Shown: positions 35,208 through 40,394 of the stretch, one piece after another
How the letters are laid out: every line of letters begins with the position of its first letter
Numbering within the stretch: the first letter of the stretch is position 1
Origin: Gemmatimonadota bacterium
Lineage (GTDB): Bacteria > Gemmatimonadota > Gemmatimonadetes > Longimicrobiales > Gaopeijiaceae
Direction of reading: 5' to 3'
DNA length: 40,394 bases
NCBI GenBank assembly: GCA_022340755.1
Contig: JAJDNI010000100.1
Span: 1 to 40,394, forward strand
Made by a program: the position numbers and the translations under genes
The notes under the pieces: generated by a model
Databases searched by the model: none
What the model saw: only the letters and a program-made list of their open reading frames with translations
Told to the model about the DNA's origin: nothing

Positions 35208-35651
35208 ATGGAGAACGAGATCGTCCTCGAGCTCCCCACCGATGTGCGCTCCATCGAGCATGCGGTGGACTACGTGATGCGGCGGTGCGACGCATGCGAG
35301 CGGCAGGGACACCGCTTGCAGCTGAATTTCCGCGTCGGCCTCACCGAAGCGTTGGCCAACGCCATGCTCTACGGCAACGGACACGACCCTTCCAAGAGAG
35401 TACGGGTGGAGATCGTCGTGGCGAATGGGCAGATCAGGGCGTGTGTCACGGACCAGGGCATGGGCTTCGATTACCGGTCGGTCCCTGATCCCACCACGCC
35501 CGAGAACCTCCTCAATCCCGGGGGGCGCGGGCTCTTCCTCATGCGTCAGCTCCTGGATGAGGTGTCCTTCAACGACCAGGGGAACCAGGTGACCCTCGTT
35601 CTCCGCCTCGATCCGGGGCCGTCGGTCCTCGAGGGCGGAGCCCCGGCGTGA
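35208..35651 (+). CDS. Anti-sigma factor / serine kinase (RsbW/SpoIIAB type)
   Basis: The 147-residue protein is a GHKL ATPase of the HATPase_c_2 type. The N box GLTEALANAMLYGN (Asn51 to hold Mg), the G1 box DQGMGF and the G2 box GGRGLFLM are all intact. It is expected to phosphorylate the STAS protein encoded upstream and to bind a sigma factor or another target. A GTG at 35205 and ATG at 35208 are both possible; GAGGGA at 35193-35198 suits either. It overlaps the phosphatase gene by GTGA. No sigma factor gene lies nearby, so its output partner is unknown. Confidence 0.9.
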   Translation: MENEIVLELPTDVRSIEHAVDYVMRRCDACERQGHRLQLNFRVGLTEALANAMLYGNGHDPSKRVRVEIVVANGQIRACVTDQGMGFDYRSVPDPTTPENLLNPGGRGLFLMRQLLDEVSFNDQGNQVTLVLRLDPGPSVLEGGAPA

Positions 35652-37267
35652 ACGCCCCGGGCCGGCTCGTCCTCGGGGCGCTGCCGGATCCGGTCCAGAA
35701 GACGGTCGCCGATTTTGAGGAGGCCTTCGGGATCGGTCTCCGCATCAGCATAGAAGCTCCCGACGAGGAAAGTAGTGGAGCGGCGTATCGGTCCGGCGGG
35801 GAACCCGGGTCGGGCATCCAGGTCATCTATTCCAGCAACGGGACGCCAGATTCCGAGGAAGGCCTCGCTCGCTTCGAGATCACCGCTCGCGAGGGACCTC
35901 CCCTATTCTTGGAGATCCTGGCCTCCCCGTTGGCGCCTGCGGAGGCCGTTGGGGCAGCACTGGCTCGCTCCCTGGAGCGTGCTTTCGAGTCCGCCCGGGA
36001 GGTACGCTACTTCACCGCGGAGCTGTCGGAGCGGTACGAAGAGATCCACCTGCTCTACTCCATCAGCGAGACGCTGGGAACCATCCTCCACATCGATGAC
36101 GCCGCCAGGGTCATCCTTCGGGAGGTGTGTGACGTGATGGGGGCCAAGCGCGGCTCCCTCTGGCTCTACCTGAAGAGCGACGAGTCGCTCCACCTCATGG
36201 CTGCTGTGGGGGGGGAGGGCCTGGAGGGACCGATCCGCACCGATGATCCCGATACGGTCACCTCGGCGGTATTCCGCGAGCAGCGCCCCATCATCGCTTC
36301 CCGGGCCCGCACTCAGGAGCAGCGAGAGCAGGGTGTTCATGGGGACTCGTTCCTGTCCGTGCCCATCCGTTACACACCGCCGTCGGGGGAATCCCGCACG
36401 CTCGGCGTCATGAACGTGATCGGAAGGAGGGGAGACGAGCGCTACAGCGTCGCGGACCAGAGGCTGCTCGCCGCCATCGCGTCGCAGGTGGGATCGGCGC
36501 TGGAGAACAAGAGGCTCCATCAGGAGAGCGTCTCCAGGGAGCGAATGGGTCGCGAGATGGAGCTCGCGCACGACCTGCAGCAGAAGCTGCTGCCAGCCGC
36601 CGAGCGCTTCGACGGGGCGGAGGCGGCCGGGCGCGTGTCTCCGGCCGAGCAGGTGGGCGGCGACTTCTATCAGCTCTTCAAGCTCTCCGGCGGCCGCGTC
36701 GGCATCATGCTCGGAGATGTCTCCCTGCACGGATTCCCGTCGGCGCTCATCATGACGCTCACGCTGAGCGCCGCAGGCATCTACGCCCGCGAGCACGACT
36801 CCCCCGCCACGGTGCTCAGGGACCTCGACGATGCGCTGAGCGAGGAGTTGGAGACCACGGAGATGTTCCTCACGGTCTTCTACGGGGTGATCGACCCCGC
36901 CAAGGGGCGATTGGTCTACTCCAACGCCGGTCATCCTCATGCGTTCGTCGTCCACGGGAACGGGGGTCTGGATCGGTTGACGGCCACCGACCCGCCGGTG
37001 GGCTTCGCGGGGGAGGACGCCTACGGTGAGGTGGAGGTTCCGTGGGAGCGGGGTGGGGACCTTCTTCTCCTGTTTACCGACGGCCTCTCCGACGTGCTCG
37101 CTTCGGCCACCCGGGGCGACGGCGAGGAGCGCGTCCTCGACACGGTGGTGGGCCATCGGGCGGAGTCGATGGCGTGCATCGTGGACGCGCTGTTCGCGCT
37201 GACGGCCGACGCGAATCCCCCGGTTCAGGGTGACGACCGCACCGCACTCGTGGTGCGCACGCCCTAG
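35648..37267 (+). CDS. GAF-domain PP2C phosphatase (RsbU/SpoIIE type)
   Basis: This 539-residue protein should dephosphorylate the STAS antagonist and so turn the switch on. It has an unassigned N-terminal 110 residues, a GAF sensor domain (about residues 130-295, from YSISETLGTILHIDDAARV to LLAAIASQVGSALENKRL), and a coiled linker (MELAHDLQQKLLP). The SpoIIE-type PP2C domain has metal-binding Asp339 (GGDFYQL) and Asp357 (LGDVSLHG), then FTDGLSD and DDRTALVV. The usual GDVSGHG is GDVSLHG here. No transmembrane segment is visible, so the signal is probably cytoplasmic. The GTG overlaps the kinase gene (GTGA). Confidence 0.92.
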   Translation: MNAPGRLVLGALPDPVQKTVADFEEAFGIGLRISIEAPDEESSGAAYRSGGEPGSGIQVIYSSNGTPDSEEGLARFEITAREGPPLFLEILASPLAPAEAVGAALARSLERAFESAREVRYFTAELSERYEEIHLLYSISETLGTILHIDDAARVILREVCDVMGAKRGSLWLYLKSDESLHLMAAVGGEGLEGPIRTDDPDTVTSAVFREQRPIIASRARTQEQREQGVHGDSFLSVPIRYTPPSGESRTLGVMNVIGRRGDERYSVADQRLLAAIASQVGSALENKRLHQESVSRERMGREMELAHDLQQKLLPAAERFDGAEAAGRVSPAEQVGGDFYQLFKLSGGRVGIMLGDVSLHGFPSALIMTLTLSAAGIYAREHDSPATVLRDLDDALSEELETTEMFLTVFYGVIDPAKGRLVYSNAGHPHAFVVHGNGGLDRLTATDPPVGFAGEDAYGEVEVPWERGGDLLLLFTDGLSDVLASATRGDGEERVLDTVVGHRAESMACIVDALFALTADANPPVQGDDRTALVVRTP

Positions 37268-37281
37268 CAGGTCGCTGAAGA

Positions 37282-38103
37282 ATGGGGGTACCCCGCGCGC
37301 ATGGCCGCCGCCGAGCCAAGCGGTCGCTGGGCCAGAACTTCCTGGTGGATCCCAACCTCCAACGCAAGATCGTGGAGGCCGTTGGGGGCGGGGACGAGGA
37401 CGAGGTGATGGAGGTCGGCCCCGGGCGCGGCGCGCTGACCCGGCACCTGGTGGGCACGGTGGCGCACCTGGTGGCGATCGAGCTCGACAACGAGTTGGCC
37501 GCCGCGCTGGCGGAACGCTACAGGGACCGCGCCGACGTCACGGTGATCAACGCCGACATCCTCGCCGTGAACCCGGGTGATCACGTGCGTGATCCGGGGC
37601 GGCTGAAGGTGGTGGGCAACATCCCGTACAACATCACCACCCCCATCCTCTTTCATCTCCTGGAGAGGCCCCGGCCCCGGGAGATCGTCGTCATGGTTCA
37701 GGAGGAGGTCGCCGACCGCATCGTCGCTCCCGTAGGCTCCTCCGCCTATGGGGCGTTGGCAGTGGGGGTCCGGAGCGTGGCCCTCGCAGAACGCCTCTTT
37801 CGGGTCGGACGCCGAGCCTTTCGCCCGGTTCCGGGGGTGGACTCCGCGGTCGTGCGCATCCGGCCCCTGGCGCCCCCTCGCTTGAGCGAGGCGGAGGAGG
37901 GGCGACTGCGGACGCTGGTGCGGGCGGCGTTCCAGTGGCGGCGCAAGCAGATGGGCAAGATCCTGCGGGACCATCCGGACCTCGGACTCCCGCCCGATCG
38001 TCTTCGGGCGGCCGCCGAGGCTGCGGGGGTGAGCGTCGGGGACCGGCCGGAGCGACTCTCGCCGGAGGCCTTCATCGCGCTGTCCCGCCACCTCGGCTCC
38101 TGA
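37282..38103 (+). CDS. rsmA: 16S rRNA dimethyladenosine transferase RsmA (KsgA)
   Basis: RsmA dimethylates two adjacent adenines near the 3' end of 16S rRNA, a late checkpoint of small-subunit assembly. The 273-residue product has the N-terminal RRAKRSLGQNFLVDPN block, the SAM loop VMEVGPGRGALTRHL and the acidic IELDNEL. The catalytic NIPYNITTPILFHLL and the C-terminal helical domain with FRPVPGVDSAVVRI and FQWRRKQMGKIL are also present. It begins 14 bases after the phosphatase gene with only a weak ribosome-binding site. A hairpin follows its stop. Confidence 0.97.
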   Translation: MGVPRAHGRRRAKRSLGQNFLVDPNLQRKIVEAVGGGDEDEVMEVGPGRGALTRHLVGTVAHLVAIELDNELAAALAERYRDRADVTVINADILAVNPGDHVRDPGRLKVVGNIPYNITTPILFHLLERPRPREIVVMVQEEVADRIVAPVGSSAYGALAVGVRSVALAERLFRVGRRAFRPVPGVDSAVVRIRPLAPPRLSEAEEGRLRTLVRAAFQWRRKQMGKILRDHPDLGLPPDRLRAAAEAAGVSVGDRPERLSPEAFIALSRHLGS

Positions 38104-38108
38104 GCTCT

Positions 38109-38126
38109 CGGGGCGCCGTCGCCCCG
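38109..38126 (+). terminator. Hairpin after rsmA
   Basis: CGGGGCG (38109-38115) and CGCCCCG (38120-38126) form a perfect seven-pair stem with a CCGT loop, five bases after the rsmA stop. The rex promoter begins 22 bases further on, so this is the natural end of the upstream operon. There is no U tract. Confidence 0.65.
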
Positions 38127-38147
38127 CCAGACCCCCTCGAGATCACG

Positions 38148-38176
38148 TTGCCGGGCGCTGTTGGGACTCCTAGATT
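38148..38176 (+). promoter_or_regulatory. Promoter of rex
   Basis: TTGCCG at 38148-38153 and TAGATT at 38171-38176 (each four of six to consensus) are separated by the optimal 17 bases. Transcription would start near 38183, inside the operator described next. This excludes the in-frame GTG at 38177 as the rex start. Confidence 0.55.
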
Positions 38177-38192
38177 GTGACTAATTTCACAA
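38175..38192 (+). promoter_or_regulatory. Rex operator overlapping the rex promoter
   Basis: TTGTGA (38175-38180) and TCACAA (38187-38192) form a perfect 18-base inverted repeat with a six-base AT-rich centre. It matches the Rex consensus TTGTGAA-N4-TTCACAA at 13 of 14 specified positions (C in place of A at 38181). It overlaps the -10 element and the expected transcription start, so bound Rex would block its own promoter. The same half-sites also fit the CRP consensus; the rex gene 38 bases downstream makes Rex the better reading. Confidence 0.8.
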
Positions 38193-38230
38193 GCGACTCC
38201 GTTCCCGCCCGGATACGCTGTCAACCCTCG

Positions 38231-38872
38231 ATGCCCGTGACGCGACACATCCCGGAGTCCACGATCCGCAGGATCTCCCACTACCTCCGCGCCCTGGAGA
38301 TTCTGGAGTCCCAGGAGGCCACCACCGTCTCCAGCGAAGAGCTTGCTCAACGAGGGGGCACGACGGCCGCGCAGGTGCGGAAGGACCTCTCCCATTTCGG
38401 ATCGTTCGGCAAGCGGGGCCTGGGGTATTCCGTCGCCGAGCTCGCCGACCGCTTGCGCGACATCCTCGGTCTCAAGTGCCGCTGGAGAGTGGTCCTGGTG
38501 GGCGCGGGGCGCATCGGGTCGGCGCTCTTCGAGTATCCGTACTTCGTGCAGCGGGGATACGACTGCGTTGCTGTTCTGGACTCCGATCCGGAGAAGATCG
38601 GGATGTCCTGGGGCCCCGTGCGCATCCGCCCAGTGGAGGAGCTGGAGCTGGTCATCAGCTCGCTGAAGGGTGACATCGTGATCCTCGCCGTACCCCCCGA
38701 AGCGGCCCAGGACCTTGCAGACAGGGCGGTAGAGGCCGGAGTTCGGGCCATTCTGAACTTCGCTCCGGTACAGCTCAGGGTCCCCGCCGAAGTGCACGTC
38801 ACCTACGTCAACCTGGTCTTGGAGCTGGAGGCTCTCTCCTTCGCCATAACGCAGGCCGGTTCGCGTACATGA
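38231..38872 (+). CDS. rex: Redox-sensing transcriptional repressor Rex
   Basis: Rex senses the NADH/NAD+ ratio: it binds operators when NAD+ dominates and leaves DNA when NADH rises, inducing fermentation or respiration genes. The 213-residue protein has a winged-helix N-terminus (STIRRISHYLRALE, SSEELAQRGGTTAAQVRKDLSHFGSFG-type block) and a Rossmann domain with VVLVGAGRIGSALFEY. The C-terminal helix (LVLELEALSFAI) is domain-swapped in Rex dimers. I chose ATG 38231 because it gives the usual N-terminus and lies downstream of the predicted transcription start; no strong ribosome-binding site precedes it. The operator before it implies autoregulation. It overlaps the exonuclease gene by ATGA. 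Confidence 0.95.
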   Translation: MPVTRHIPESTIRRISHYLRALEILESQEATTVSSEELAQRGGTTAAQVRKDLSHFGSFGKRGLGYSVAELADRLRDILGLKCRWRVVLVGAGRIGSALFEYPYFVQRGYDCVAVLDSDPEKIGMSWGPVRIRPVEELELVISSLKGDIVILAVPPEAAQDLADRAVEAGVRAILNFAPVQLRVPAEVHVTYVNLVLELEALSFAITQAGSRT

Positions 38873-39750
38873 CCGAGCGGGCGCTGGGCTCGCTGGTGCG
38901 CAGTGCGGCGGAGCGGCTGGGCGAGGGCCCGAGGCACACCCTCGACTTGGCCCGGGAAGTCCTCGGCCTGTCGGGTCATCCGGGAGCCGCGGCCGCCGCC
39001 GTCTTCCAGCTTCTGGGGAGCGATCCCCGGTTCAAGGTCGACGCCGACGGGGTGTGGAGCCTGGATCCCGGTCTGGTCCCCATGGGGCGAAGCCTCGCAG
39101 ACGTGCCCTTCGCAGTGGTGGACGTGGAGACCACCGGCGGTGGTCTCGGATACGGGCACCGGATCATCGAGCTCGCCGTGGTCGAGGTCCGCGGCGGACG
39201 CATCGTGGACGAGTTCGAGACGCTGGTGAATCCGGGCCGCCCCGTGCCCGGCGGAGTGACGGCACTCACGGGGATCACGGATGCCATGGTAGCCGGTGCG
39301 CCGTACTTCGATCATGTCGCCGAGGAGATACACAGACGCCTGGAGGGCCGTGTCTTCGTGGCCCACAACGTCACCTTCGACTGGTCCTTCGTCTCCACCG
39401 AGCTCGTGGCCGCGCTGGGGAGCGCCCCCACCATGCCGTTGCTCTGCACGGTGCGCATGGTGCGTCGCTTCGTTCCCTCCCTTCGCCGCAGGAACCTCGA
39501 CGAGGTGACCCGTCACTTCGGCGTGAGAGTACACGCGCGCCACCGGGCGCACGGGGACGCCCTCGCCACGGCACGGGTCCTCCTGCGCCTCCTGGACGAG
39601 GCGCGGGGTCTCGGTCTGGACGATCTCGCCTCCCTGGAGTGGTATCTGCGGCGGCGGGGCCGCCGTGCGAGGAAGGACCCCCGCCAGACCACCCTCGACC
39701 TCCACGTCAAAGGCGACGGACCTCACCCAGATGGAGACAGCCATCGATGA
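38869..39750 (+). CDS. DEDDh 3'-5' exonuclease (PolC/DnaQ epsilon-like) with N-terminal winged helix
   Basis: The 293-residue protein carries a DnaQ-type exonuclease domain (residues about 80-245). The catalytic residues are Asp85 and Glu87 (VVDVETTG), Asp171 (AHNVTFDWSF), and His225 with Asp230 in the HxAxxD motif (HRAHGDA). All five are present, so it should be an active 3'-5' exonuclease on DNA or RNA. The first 70 residues (TLDLAREVLGL, AAAAVFQLLGSDPRFKVDADGVWSL) look like a HARE-type winged helix, and the tail is basic. It is not a complete DNA polymerase subunit. Overlap with rex (ATGA) ties its expression to redox state if the operator works as proposed. Confidence 0.88.
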   Translation: MTERALGSLVRSAAERLGEGPRHTLDLAREVLGLSGHPGAAAAAVFQLLGSDPRFKVDADGVWSLDPGLVPMGRSLADVPFAVVDVETTGGGLGYGHRIIELAVVEVRGGRIVDEFETLVNPGRPVPGGVTALTGITDAMVAGAPYFDHVAEEIHRRLEGRVFVAHNVTFDWSFVSTELVAALGSAPTMPLLCTVRMVRRFVPSLRRRNLDEVTRHFGVRVHARHRAHGDALATARVLLRLLDEARGLGLDDLASLEWYLRRRGRRARKDPRQTTLDLHVKGDGPHPDGDSHR

Positions 39751-40394
39751 CAGGCCAAGTGCGCTCTTTGGATGCTCTTCCCCTCGTTCGCTCCACGAAC
39801 GTGGGTAGGATCCGCATCCACGCTCTGGAGGCAGGCCTCCAGTGGCTCGACGGAGGCGCCATGTTCGGCGTGGTTCCGAAGCCAATGTGGGAGCGGAAGA
39901 TCGTTCCCGATGGGCGGAACCGGATTCCTACGGCCCTGCGCTGCCTGCTGGTGGAGGCACCGGAGGCGCTGGTCCTCGTGGACACGGGAATCGGGAACAA
40001 GGAGGATGAGAAGTTCAGGGACATTTTCGGCGTGGCGAATGCCGGAGATCCCACCCGCCTGGAGGATGCCATCCGGGCAGCGGGGTTCTCCCCCGCCGAC
40101 GTGGACATCGTGCTGAATACGCACCTCCACTTCGATCATGCCGGCGGCGACACGATGCGCACCCCGGATGGCCGCGTGCTCCCTTCCTTTCCCGGGGCGC
40201 GCCACGTGGTCCAGCGTGGCGAGTTCGATTTCGCCCACTCCGCGAACGAGCGCATCCGGGCTTCGTACCTCGCGCCGAACTTCGACCCCGTCGCCGAAGC
40301 GGGCCTTTGGGACTTCGTGGAGGGAGAGGGCGTGCTCACCTCCGGCGTGCGGGTCCTGCCCACCCCCGGACATACGCCTTTCCACCATTCGGTG
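39747..40394 (+). CDS. Metallo-beta-lactamase-fold hydrolase, 5' part
   Basis: The gene runs off the end of the window; 216 codons are visible. It has the metallo-beta-lactamase fold: an early VLVDTGIGN strand, the metal motif HLHFDHAGG (HxHxDH), an acidic loop, and TPGHTPFHHS near the cut, which supplies a further metal-binding His. The 50-residue N-terminal region with MFGVVPKPMWERKI resembles the lactonase/quorum-quenching and MBL-hydrolase branch rather than true beta-lactamases. The specific substrate is unknown. It overlaps the exonuclease stop (ATGA), so it is the third gene in the rex operon. Confidence 0.9.
   Translation, partial: MTGQVRSLDALPLVRSTNVGRIRIHALEAGLQWLDGGAMFGVVPKPMWERKIVPDGRNRIPTALRCLLVEAPEALVLVDTGIGNKEDEKFRDIFGVANAGDPTRLEDAIRAAGFSPADVDIVLNTHLHFDHAGGDTMRTPDGRVLPSFPGARHVVQRGEFDFAHSANERIRASYLAPNFDPVAEAGLWDFVEGEGVLTSGVRVLPTPGHTPFHHSV

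Noticed and set aside
38175-38192. Reading the palindrome as a CRP site
   Set aside because: TGTGA-N6-TCACA fits CRP too, but the flanking T and A, the AT centre, the overlap with the promoter and the adjacent rex gene all favour Rex. CRP cannot be formally excluded from sequence alone.
1-40394. Search for tRNA or rRNA genes, CRISPR repeats, insertion-sequence ends, integrase or prophage genes
   Set aside because: None seen by eye: no transposase or integrase motifs among the products, no regularly spaced direct repeats, no tRNA-like arms in any intergenic gap.

Overview
The window is a gene-dense, high-GC stretch of a bacterial chromosome. It carries 37 protein genes I consider real plus one short overlapping reading frame of uncertain status. 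All but one gene (and that extra frame) lie on the + strand. LolA-like and Lnt proteins and a secreted barrel-like protein point to a diderm (Gram-negative-type) envelope. The gene content (accB-accC-comB-ftsK-lolA-rimO, prfA-prmC-ylbF, an inositol-3-phosphate synthase, an RsbV/RsbW/RsbU-type module, rex) and the GC-rich sequence suggest Gemmatimonadota or a relative. That placement is inference from content, not from a marker-gene comparison. I see no tRNA, rRNA, CRISPR array, insertion sequence or prophage, so this is a core-genome, housekeeping region. No gap between genes exceeds 300 bases.

Layout. 1-2546: end of accB, accC (acetyl-CoA carboxylase biotin carrier and biotin carboxylase) and a ComB-like phosphatase. 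2556-10469: ftsK, lolA-like, rimO, a secreted protein, a Gfo/Idh/MocA-fold protein lacking two usual catalytic residues, and lnt. 10581-13381: rpmE (L31), an unusual self-complementary leader, then prfA-prmC-ylbF (release factor 1, its methyltransferase and a YlbF-family protein). 13449-14765: inositol-3-phosphate synthase, set between two strong hairpins. 14844-18939: tmk, a secreted S41 protease, and a zinc-type asparaginase coupled to a carboxymuconolactone-decarboxylase-fold protein. 18950-25359: obg, dprA, hemW, hrcA, dnaJ, prmA. 25364-26031: the only minus-strand locus. 26032-34678: HIT protein, YqeY-like protein, then mutS2-dnaG-zinc ribbon-recJ-rsmD-coaD, each pair overlapping by four bases. 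34823-37267: a complete partner-switching module (STAS antagonist, RsbW-type kinase, GAF-PP2C phosphatase) behind its own promoter. 37282-40394: rsmA, a Rex-type operator and rex, a DEDDh exonuclease, and a truncated metallo-beta-lactamase-fold gene.

Translational coupling dominates: sixteen junctions use a four-base stop/start overlap (ATGA, GTGA or TTGA) and two use TGATG. GTG and TTG starts are common. Where an operon breaks, the gap usually holds a GC-rich hairpin without a clear U tract, or a recognisable promoter. The most notable non-coding signals are the near-consensus Rex operator overlapping the rex promoter, the 146-base self-complementary region whose 3' end contains the prfA start codon, and the alternative hairpins between accB and accC.
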